A stretch of DNA of 64,000 nt from Myxococcales bacterium. GTDB lineage: Bacteria; Myxococcota_A; Bradymonadia; REDH01. Numbering within the stretch: position 1 is the stretch's first letter; each line of letters starts with the position of its first letter. The notes under the pieces were generated by a model. It was not told the origin of the DNA, ran no database searches, and saw only the letters and a list, made by a program, of their open reading frames with translations. Location: positions 62,001-126,000 of the forward strand of contig JACKDJ010000008.1 of the NCBI GenBank assembly GCA_020633625.1, given 5' to 3'. The position numbers were made by a program, and so were the translations under genes. Positions 43,120 to 50,756 of the stretch are shown one piece after another.

Positions 43120-45738
43120 TCACCGCTGCGCCGCCGCGACGCGCGCGATCGGGACCCGGTACGGCGAGCACGAGACGTAGTCGACGAGCCCGCGCTGCAA
43201 CCACCGCACGCTGCGCGGCTCGCCGGCGTGCTCGCCGCAGATGCCGATCGTGATCTCCGGCTTCTGCTTTCGGGCAAGGCGACACGCGAGCTCGATCAAT
43301 CCGCCGACCCCGTCGACGTCGAGCACCACGAACGGGTCGTCCTTCACGAGGCCGCGTTCGATGTACGCTGGTAAGAATGTCGCGACGTCATCGCGCGAGA
43401 ATCCAAAGACCGTCTGAGTGAGATCGTTGGTCCCGAAGCTCAGAAAGTCCGCGTGGGCCGCGATCGCGTCCGCCGTGGCGCAGGCGCGGGGGAGCTCGAT
43501 CATGGCACCCACCGGGATCGCCCGAAGACGCTCGCCGCGCTCTCCGTACTCCCCCGCCACCGCCTCGATCCGAGCCCGGATCGCGACCAGCTCTTCGGCC
43601 ATCGACACCAACGGCACGAGGATCTGCGGGCGCGGGTCGAGCCCCTCGGCCCAAAGTGACAGCGCCGCGTCGAAGATCGCCCGCGTCTGCATCTCGTAGA
43701 TCTCCGGGTGCGAGATCGCGAGCCGGCAGCCGCGGTGGCCGAGCATCGGGTTCTTCTCGTGCAGGCGCGCGACGAGCCCGCGGATCGCCGCCGGCGGGCG
43801 CCCCATGGACCGGCCGAGCGCCTCGATGTCTTCGCGGCGCTCCGGCAGGAACTCGTGCAGCGGAGGGTCGAGCAGCCGAATCGTGACCGGCAGCCCGTCC
43901 ATCACCCGAAAGATGCCTTCGAAGTCGCGGCGCTGGAACGGGCGGAGGCGCTCGAGCGCGGCCGCGCGCGCGGCCGGGGAGTCCGCCACGATCATCTCGC
44001 GCATCACGTGGATGCGGTCGCCGTCGAAGAACATGTGCTCGGTCCGCGCCAGCCCGATGCCCTCCGCGCCGAACCGGCGACCCCGCTCCGCGTCCTCGAC
44101 GGTGTCCGCGTTCGCGCAGACACCGACAGTGCGCCGCTCGTCCGCCCACCTCAGCAGCGTGTCGAGCGCCGGCGACATCGAAGCTTCGACCGTCGCGATC
44201 TGCCCCAGGAGCACCGACCCGGTCGAGCCGTCGAGCGTGATCGCGTCGCCGGCCGCGAGGCGAACGCCGCCGATGGTCACGGTCTGGCCGCGCAGGTCGA
44301 TCTCGAGGTCGCCGCAGCCGGCGACGCACGTCTTCCCCATCTGGCGCGCGACGACGGCCGCGTGGCTCGTGATCCCGCCGCGCGCGGTGAGCACGCCCCG
44401 CGCCGCGATCATGCCGCGGATGTCGTCCGGCGTGGTCTCGTGGCGAACGAGGATGACGCTGCGGCCGGCCTCGTGCGCCGCTTCGGCGTCGGCGGCCGTC
44501 AGCACGATCGCCCCCGTCACGGCGCCAGGACTCGCCGCCAGACCCTTCGCGAGGAGGGTCCGCGGCGCGCTCGGGTCCAGCGACGGGTGGAGCAGCGCGT
44601 CGAGGCTGCGCGGGCGAATGCGCGCCAGCGCCTGCTCCGCCGTGAGAACACCGGCGTCGACGAGCTCGACCGTCGCTCGAACCGTGCCTGCGGGTGACAA
44701 CGTCGCTTCGCGACAGCCGAGCAGCCAGAGAGCGCCGCGCTCGACGCCGAACTGCACCTCCTGCGCGGCGCCGAAGTGCCCCTCGAGGACGCCGCCCAGC
44801 GCTCCTAGCTGCTGCCACACGCCGGGCATCAGCTCCTGCAGGCTCGTCTCTGCCAGCCCAATCCCGGAGATCGGCTGCGGCGTCGTCGGCGGCTCGCCGC
44901 CGCGACGCCCGCGGACGAACTCACCGCACCGCTGCGGGGCACCGGTCACGGGGTCGCGCGTACTCATCGTGCCGCTCACAGAGTCGGCACCAAACTCTGA
45001 TTGGATCCACACGTGGACGACAGCGGCCGGAGCCCCGATATGCTCCGTTCCGCTGGCCGCGCGCAACGCGAGACCTTCTGGTCCGCGCCACGCTCGGGCC
45101 GTGGCCCGGAGCGCTGCCTCGATCTGGGCGACGGGAGTCGCAGGGATCGGGTGACCCGTGTGCTCCAAGTACAGCCGCTCGTAGCGCGCCGCAAGCGAGT
45201 CGAGTTGCTCTGCGTTGAGCTGGTGGTCGTGGCGAACGCCGGCGGCGCTCTTCTCGGCGTACAGCTCCTCTTCGAAGTAGTACGGGTCGATGCCTCCGAC
45301 CGCGGAACCAAACATCTGCGTGAACCGACACCGTAGCTCGGCGGCCGCGCGGCGGTCACCGAGTCGAGCGCCGAGCGCGGTTGCCGCGGCCTCGTCGAGC
45401 CCGATCCCGAGGATCGGCTCGAGCAAGCCGCGTGCGGCCACCGGCGGGCTCGGGCGAAACACGAGCAGGGGCGGCGCGCCGTCGGTCGATGCGTCGCGTA
45501 GCAGCGCAGAGACCGCTTCGTCGAGAGCGGCGCCGTCGACTCCGCCGGAGCCACTCCCGTGCGCCGCGGTCACGACGAAGCCGCGCGGGACGGGCAGCCC
45601 GAGACCGGATAACGCGCTGAGCTCCGCCCCCGGATGCCCGGCCAAGTCTACGCCGAGCGACTCGCCCTGCGCATCACCCCCTCGCAGCTCGACGACGCGA
45701 GCTGCTGTGGGGGCTTGCGTGGGCGAGTGGGCGCTCAT
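43120..45738 (-). CDS. Pyruvate phosphate dikinase-like protein with degenerate ATP-grasp domain
   Basis: 872 residues, the normal length of PPDK. The phospho-His domain (GVLTARGGITSHAAVVAR) and the PEP/pyruvate barrel (GAEGIGLARTEHMFF, NPMLGHRGCRL, FGTNDLTQTVFGFSRDD and the general-acid Cys in ICGEHAGEP) are intact. The N-terminal ATP-grasp region is eroded. GGKGANL is replaced by AGHPGAEL (loss of the ATP-binding Lys), and VRSG...SMPGMMDT by FRPSPPVAARGLLEP. It may therefore not use ATP normally, and may act with another donor or regulate. Overlaps glyS by ATGA, an unusual partner. Not given the symbol ppdK because activity is doubtful. Confidence 0.7.
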   Translation of the reverse strand: MSAHSPTQAPTAARVVELRGGDAQGESLGVDLAGHPGAELSALSGLGLPVPRGFVVTAAHGSGSGGVDGAALDEAVSALLRDASTDGAPPLLVFRPSPPVAARGLLEPILGIGLDEAAATALGARLGDRRAAAELRCRFTQMFGSAVGGIDPYYFEEELYAEKSAAGVRHDHQLNAEQLDSLAARYERLYLEHTGHPIPATPVAQIEAALRATARAWRGPEGLALRAASGTEHIGAPAAVVHVWIQSEFGADSVSGTMSTRDPVTGAPQRCGEFVRGRRGGEPPTTPQPISGIGLAETSLQELMPGVWQQLGALGGVLEGHFGAAQEVQFGVERGALWLLGCREATLSPAGTVRATVELVDAGVLTAEQALARIRPRSLDALLHPSLDPSAPRTLLAKGLAASPGAVTGAIVLTAADAEAAHEAGRSVILVRHETTPDDIRGMIAARGVLTARGGITSHAAVVARQMGKTCVAGCGDLEIDLRGQTVTIGGVRLAAGDAITLDGSTGSVLLGQIATVEASMSPALDTLLRWADERRTVGVCANADTVEDAERGRRFGAEGIGLARTEHMFFDGDRIHVMREMIVADSPAARAAALERLRPFQRRDFEGIFRVMDGLPVTIRLLDPPLHEFLPERREDIEALGRSMGRPPAAIRGLVARLHEKNPMLGHRGCRLAISHPEIYEMQTRAIFDAALSLWAEGLDPRPQILVPLVSMAEELVAIRARIEAVAGEYGERGERLRAIPVGAMIELPRACATADAIAAHADFLSFGTNDLTQTVFGFSRDDVATFLPAYIERGLVKDDPFVVLDVDGVGGLIELACRLARKQKPEITIGICGEHAGEPRSVRWLQRGLVDYVSCSPYRVPIARVAAAQR

Positions 45739-47843
45739 CCCTCGCGAGCCGCGCGGCTCTCTGTTTGCACGCGCGAGAGGTCGGCGAACTGGAAGAAGAG
45801 CGCGCGCACGCCAGACAGGAGCCGCAGCCGGTTGTCGCGGACGGTCGGGTCTTCAGCGTTGACCAAGACGCCGTCGAAGAACCGGTCGATGCTCGGCTTC
45901 ATCGCGATGAGCGTAGCGGCCACCGCCTCGAACCGGCGGGCGGCCACCGCGGCGGACACCTCGGGAGCCGCCGCAGCCACGGCCGCCGCGAGCTCACGCT
46001 CGGCGTCGTGCTCGAACATGGCGGCGCTGGGCCCGACCGCGAGCGTCTCTGCCGAGACGCCCTCGTCGGAGGCCTTGCGCAGGATGTTTACCGTGCGCTT
46101 GAACGCGGCGGCCAGCGGCTCGAAGTCTGCGTTCTGCCGCATGCGGTCGAGCGTCTGCGCGCGGGCGGCCGCCGACGCGAGGTCGGCGCCGACCGACTGT
46201 GCGACCGCGTCGGCGATGTCCGTCGCCGACTCGGCCGCGAGCAATGCGCGGAGCCGCGCGACGACGAACTCCACACACTGGGCCGTGATCGCCGCAGCGT
46301 CGATGCCTGCCACCGGCTGCAGCGCGACGGCGGCCGCGAAGGCGCTCGGCAGGTCGAGCTGAACGTCTCGAACCATACACGTTCGCAGCAGCCCGATCGC
46401 CGCGCGCCGCAGCGCATACGGGTCTGCGCTGCCGCTGGGGACCAGGCCGAGCGCGAAGCAGCCGGCGATGGCGTCGAGCTTGTCGGCGAGTGACAGGATG
46501 ACGCCCGCCGGGCTCGTGGGCGGAGCGTCGCTCGCGCCGCGCGGGCTGTAGTGCTCCTCGATCGCCGCGGCGACGCCCTCCGGTTCCCCGGCGAGGAGCG
46601 CGTAGTAGCGACCCATCGTCCCCTGCAGCGTGGGGAACTCGTAGACCATGCCCGTCGTCAGATCGGCCTTGCAGAGCGTCGCCGCGCGCTTGGCCGTCGC
46701 CGCGTCCGCGCTCGAGAGCCGTCCGGCCGCGAGCGTCGTGACCTGCGCCTCGATCCGTGCGGCGCGGTCGCGCAGCGAGCCGAGCCCGTCGATGTAGCGG
46801 ATCGACTCGAGGCGAGGCAGCCGCTCCTCGAGTGTGTGCTTGCGGTCCTCGCGATAGAAGAACTTCGCGTCTTCGAGACGCGCGAGGAGCACGCGCAGGT
46901 TTCCGCGCACGACCACGTCGGGGTCGGGCACGACCATATTGCTGACGAACACGAAGAGGTTCGTCAGACGCCCGGCCGCGTCCTCGCTCGCAAAGTAGCG
47001 CTGGTGGCTCCGCATCGAGGTGATCAGGACCTCGCGCGGGACCTCGAGCAGCTCTTCGGGGAAGCGCCCAACCAGCGCAACCGGCCACTCGACGAGATGC
47101 TTCACCTCGTCGGCGAGCTCGGAGTCCTCGATCAAGTTCGCGCCGGCCGAAGCGGCCGCGGCGGCGACCTCGCGCAAGACGGTCGCCTTGCGCTCCTCGA
47201 CGTCGACGACGACCTTCGCCGCGCGCAGCGCGGCCTCGTAGTCGTCGGGCGACGCCAGCGTGACGGCGCCGGGCGCGAGGAACCGATGGCCGCGCGACTC
47301 GCGTCCGGCCGTGACGCCCGCAAACGACATCGGCAGCACCTGCTCCCCCAGCAGCGCCACGATCCAGTGGACCGGGCGAGCAAACGACACGGTCTCCCAA
47401 CCCCAGCGCATCGACCGCTTCCACGGGATCGAATCGAACGCCGCGTTGAGCGCCGCGCCGAGCACGTCTGCCGCGCTCGCACCCTCGTGGCGCACGGTCG
47501 CCGCTACGTAGTCGCCCTTCGGCGTCGAGACGCGAAAGAGCGCCGACGGGTCGAGGCCCTTGCCGCGCGCGAAGCCGATCGCGGCCTTCGTAGGGTTCCC
47601 CGCGTCGTCGAACGCGACCTTTGCGGCCGGCCCGGTGACGGTCTCCTCGATGGTCTCGGCGATCGCGGCGACGTCGCTGACGCGGAGCGCGAGCCGTCGC
47701 GGCGTCGCGAAGCCCTGGACCGGGCCGATCGGGAGGCGCGCCGCGGCGGCGGCCCGTTCGACGTGGGCGACCAGTGCGGCGAGCGCGCCGTCGATCTCGC
47801 CCGGGGGAAGCTCTTCGGTGCCAATCTCGAACAGCAGCTTCAC
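45735..47843 (-). CDS. glyS: Glycine--tRNA ligase beta subunit
   Basis: 702 residues. Typical GlyS features: LLFEIGTEELPPGEIDGALA at the start, FATPRRLALRVSDVA, GFARGKGLD, VEWPVALVGRFPEELLEVP, then SMRSHQRYFA and SLADKLDAIAGCF. Forms the alpha2beta2 bacterial glycyl-tRNA synthetase with GlyQ, whose gene overlaps this one by 4 bases. The C-terminal part should carry the tRNA-binding domains. Confidence 0.95.
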   Translation of the reverse strand: MKLLFEIGTEELPPGEIDGALAALVAHVERAAAAARLPIGPVQGFATPRRLALRVSDVAAIAETIEETVTGPAAKVAFDDAGNPTKAAIGFARGKGLDPSALFRVSTPKGDYVAATVRHEGASAADVLGAALNAAFDSIPWKRSMRWGWETVSFARPVHWIVALLGEQVLPMSFAGVTAGRESRGHRFLAPGAVTLASPDDYEAALRAAKVVVDVEERKATVLREVAAAAASAGANLIEDSELADEVKHLVEWPVALVGRFPEELLEVPREVLITSMRSHQRYFASEDAAGRLTNLFVFVSNMVVPDPDVVVRGNLRVLLARLEDAKFFYREDRKHTLEERLPRLESIRYIDGLGSLRDRAARIEAQVTTLAAGRLSSADAATAKRAATLCKADLTTGMVYEFPTLQGTMGRYYALLAGEPEGVAAAIEEHYSPRGASDAPPTSPAGVILSLADKLDAIAGCFALGLVPSGSADPYALRRAAIGLLRTCMVRDVQLDLPSAFAAAVALQPVAGIDAAAITAQCVEFVVARLRALLAAESATDIADAVAQSVGADLASAAARAQTLDRMRQNADFEPLAAAFKRTVNILRKASDEGVSAETLAVGPSAAMFEHDAERELAAAVAAAAPEVSAAVAARRFEAVAATLIAMKPSIDRFFDGVLVNAEDPTVRDNRLRLLSGVRALFFQFADLSRVQTESRAAREG

Positions 47844-48766
47844 GCGGCACCTCCGTCGTTGTCTGCGGGGGCGGCGACGAAGCGGGCGCGGAGGGCCTCG
47901 TCACGCAGCATCGGGTAGCCGAGCGCCGCCCGCTTCGCGACGTAGGCTTCGGCGGCAGACTTGGCCATTCGGCGAACGCGAAGGATGAACTTCTGCCGCT
48001 CCGTCACCGAGATTGCGCCGCGCGCGTCGAGGACGTTGAACGCGTGCGAGCACTTCATGCAGAAGTCGTAGCCCGGCAGGATCAGCCCCTCGCCGAGCAG
48101 GCGGAGCCCCTCGGCCTCGTACTCGTCGAAGTGGCGGAAGAGCAGGGCGGTGTCGGCCTGGTCGAAGTTGTAGTGGCTGAACTCGACCTCGCCCTGCAGG
48201 TGCACGTCGGCGTACGAGACGCCCTTCGTCCACTGCAGGTCGACGAAGGTCTCGACGTCTTGCAGGTACATGCAGATGCGCTCGAGACCGTAGGTGATCT
48301 CGGCTGGGATCGGAGCGAGCGCGACGCCGCCGACCTGCTGAAAGTAGGTGAACTGGGTGATCTCCATCCCGTCCATCCAGACCTCCCAGCCGAGGCCCCA
48401 GGCACCCTGAGAGGGGGCCTCCCAGTTGTCCTCGACAAACCGGATGTCGTGGCGCATCGGGTCGATGCCGACGGCGGCGAGCGAGCCGAGGTACAGGTCG
48501 AGGACGTCCTTCGGACTCGGCTTCAGCAGCACCTGGAACTGGTAGTAAGCCCCCCAGCGGTTCGGGTTCTCCCCATAGCGTCCGTCGGCCGGCCGTCGGC
48601 ACGGCTCGACGTACGCGACGCTGAACGGCTCAGGGCCGAGCGCGCGGAGAAAGGTCGCAGGGTTGAAGGTCCCAGCGCCCTTCTCGATGTCGTAGGGCTG
48701 CTGAAGGACGCAGCCGTTGCGAGCCCAGTAGCCCTGCAGAGTGAGGATGAGGTCCTGGAAGTACAT
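47840..48766 (-). CDS. glyQ: Glycine--tRNA ligase alpha subunit
   Basis: 308 residues. FQDLILTLQGYWARNGCVLQ at the N-terminus, GAGTFNPATFLRALGPEPFS, EPCRRPADGRYGENPNRWG and GWEVWMDGMEITQFTYFQQV mark the class II catalytic subunit of the heterotetrameric glycyl-tRNA synthetase. First gene of the glyQ-glyS-PPDK-like-lipoprotein operon. The promoter must lie near or inside the repeat-rich region upstream. Confidence 0.95.
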   Translation of the reverse strand: MYFQDLILTLQGYWARNGCVLQQPYDIEKGAGTFNPATFLRALGPEPFSVAYVEPCRRPADGRYGENPNRWGAYYQFQVLLKPSPKDVLDLYLGSLAAVGIDPMRHDIRFVEDNWEAPSQGAWGLGWEVWMDGMEITQFTYFQQVGGVALAPIPAEITYGLERICMYLQDVETFVDLQWTKGVSYADVHLQGEVEFSHYNFDQADTALLFRHFDEYEAEGLRLLGEGLILPGYDFCMKCSHAFNVLDARGAISVTERQKFILRVRRMAKSAAEAYVAKRAALGYPMLRDEALRARFVAAPADNDGGAA

Positions 48767-48884
48767 CGCCAGCGGGGGGGGAGAGCGGGGCCGTCGCCGC
48801 TACCACCGGGCCGCGCGCAGGTCAACGCGCCGCGTCGGACGGCCGCCGGGGCCCCGCCCCAGCCCCCGCCGGGGCCCCGCCCGA

Positions 48885-49087
48885 GGGAAGTTCGGGGCGG
48901 CCCGCCCGAGGGTAGTTTCCCCGCCCGCGCCGGGGCCCCGCCCGAGGGTAGTTCGGGGCGGCCCGCCTTCGGGGCGGCCCGCCCGAGGGTAGTTTCCGGG
49001 CGGCCCGCCCGAGGGAAGTTCCGGGCGGCCCGCCCGAGGGTAGTTTCCGAGGGTAGTTCCGGGCGGCCCGCCCGAGGGTAGTTTCCA
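48885..49087. repeat. REP-like array, left of the RAYT transposase
   Basis: Seven copies of GCCCGAGGGWAGTT plus one partial copy (near 49049). In the best copies GTAG is followed a few bases later by the hairpin GGGCGGCCCGCCC, the arrangement of bacterial REP elements. The rest of 48767-49374 holds more GC-rich repetitive sequence, including two copies of CTGCCCGAGGGCAA (49144 and 49224), and no gene. Confidence 0.7.
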
Positions 49088-49374
49088 GACGACCCGGGGG
49101 CCTCGACGTGAATCGCGTCGGCCCGCACGTACACGCAGGGTACCTGCCCGAGGGCAATGCCGTGACACCCGCCCGGGGTACACCCACCCGCGGGCGATGC
49201 CGTGCCACCCGATGCCGTGACAGCTGCCCGAGGGCAACGTCGCCGACGCCCCCCTCGGGGTACTCGATGCGCGGGCCCCCCGTTCCTACTCACCCGGCGC
49301 CAGTTTCGTCGCTCGCCCACGCACCGCTCGCGCCTCCATGTCGAAGACGCGCCACCCGATGCTGGAGGCGCTCG

Positions 49375-50274
49375 ATGACACCCCCGCGACAGATCCTCCC
49401 GAACACGAACTTCGAAGTCTGCACGCGCACGTTCGCGCGAACATTCCGGCTGCTGCCGACTCCCACGATCAAGAACGCGATCCTGTACATCGTCGGAGTC
49501 GCCGCCCAGCGGTACAACATTGCGCTCTACGCGATGGTTGCGATGACCACGCACTACCACCTCGCGGGGCGCGATCGCGACGGTCGACTCCCGGAGTTCA
49601 TCCAGTACGTGAACTCACTGCTGGCGCGCGCGCTGAACGCTGAGCAAGGTCTGGACGACAAGTTCTGGTCGGGCGACGGGTATCACCTGCTGCGCCCGGA
49701 GTCGGCGGACGACCTGCTGCGGCGCCTCATCTACATCACCGCCAATCCGGTCGCCGCCGACCTGGTGAATCGAGCGACCGACTACCCAGGCCTGCTCACT
49801 CGGCCCCGCGACATCGGCACCAACATCATCGCGAAGCGGCCGGACTTCTTCTTTCGCGACGGCGGGACCATGCAGGAGTCCGTCGAGCTCTGCTTCGAGG
49901 TCCCGCCCGAGTTTGCGCACCTCGGTCGCGACGAGTATGTCGCGCTCCTGGAGGCGAACCTGCGCGCAAAGGAACAGGAACTCCGCGCCGAGCGAAAGGC
50001 GGAGGACCGTACTGTGATGGGCGCCGACCGTTGCCGGCAGGCGGCGCTCGGTCGCCACATCACGAAGTTTGAACAGTGGTTCCGACTGCGTCCCACGATC
50101 GCGGCGCGCGTAAAGCGCGAGCGCATCGCCGCGATCCGTGCGCTGCAGGCGTTTCGAGAGAGCTACTACGTCGCGCTCAAGGCTTGGCGCGATGGGCTGG
50201 ACGCCCTGTTTCCGGTGGGCACATGGTGGCTTCCTCGGTTTGCCGGCGCGGCCGTCGGCGCAGCCGTCGGCTGA
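49375..50274 (+). CDS. REP-associated tyrosine transposase (RAYT, IS200/IS605-like)
   Basis: 299 residues from an ATG preceded by GGAGG at ideal spacing. Y1-transposase features: HUH motif in MTTHYHLAGRDRDGRLPEF (His60, His62), then FIQYVNSLLARALN, FWSGDGYH and LRRLIYITANPVAADLV, where Tyr120 is a candidate nucleophile. A long C-terminal extension (residues 150-299) is Arg-rich and may bind DNA. RAYTs cut and join single-stranded DNA at REP hairpins rather than moving like true insertion sequences. Here the gene lies between two REP-like arrays in opposite orientation, supporting this over an ordinary IS200 element. Confidence 0.8.
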   Translation: MTPPRQILPNTNFEVCTRTFARTFRLLPTPTIKNAILYIVGVAAQRYNIALYAMVAMTTHYHLAGRDRDGRLPEFIQYVNSLLARALNAEQGLDDKFWSGDGYHLLRPESADDLLRRLIYITANPVAADLVNRATDYPGLLTRPRDIGTNIIAKRPDFFFRDGGTMQESVELCFEVPPEFAHLGRDEYVALLEANLRAKEQELRAERKAEDRTVMGADRCRQAALGRHITKFEQWFRLRPTIAARVKRERIAAIRALQAFRESYYVALKAWRDGLDALFPVGTWWLPRFAGAAVGAAVG

Positions 50275-50489
50275 CCGCCGCTGCCTCGAGTCCGAATCTC
50301 CGGAGGGCTCCGCGGCGCCGTAGGGCGCGGCGGATTCGTGCGCGTGCGGCCGCGCTTCAGGCTGTGACGGACAGCGCCTCACGCGCTGCGGCAGCTCGTC
50401 CTCGCGTCCCAGTGCCCCGCCCGCGCCCCGAACGCGCAATTCGGAGGGGAAGCGCAGGCCACACCGCTCGCAGGGTTGGTCACTCCGCC

Positions 50490-50640
50490 GCACTACCCTC
50501 GGGCGGGCTGTGGGGCCCGGGCGGGCTGTGGGGCCCGTCGGTCGGGCGCACTACCCTCGGGCGGGCGGGCGCTCCCCTCGGGCGGGCGACGGGGCGGGCG
50601 ACGGGACTTGGGCGCTACCCCCGGGCGGGCGGGCGGTCGG
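50490..50640. repeat. REP-like array, right of the RAYT transposase (inverted)
   Basis: ACTACCCTCGGGCGGGC at 50492 and again near 50550, plus two degenerate copies (near 50571 and 50614). It is the reverse complement of the left array unit, so the GTAG motif points the other way. Stretch 50275-50756 contains no gene other than the ileS leader. Confidence 0.65.
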
Positions 50641-50756
50641 GCGGGCGGTCGGGCGGGCGACGCGAAACCTATCACCCCACCGCAGTTGCCCTCCCGCGCG
50701 CAGGTGGTAGATGGTGCGCTACCGCGGACCCTGCCGCGGCGCACCGAGTGAGCTGG

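Noticed and set aside
48885..49087. Possible CRISPR array (regular repeats)
   Set aside because: Spacing is irregular, the intervening sequence is itself repetitive, and there are no cas genes; REP-like elements next to a RAYT explain it.
48767..49374. Long open frames on both strands rich in Gly, Arg and Pro
   Set aside because: They are translations of GC-rich repeats; no ribosome sites or protein-like composition.
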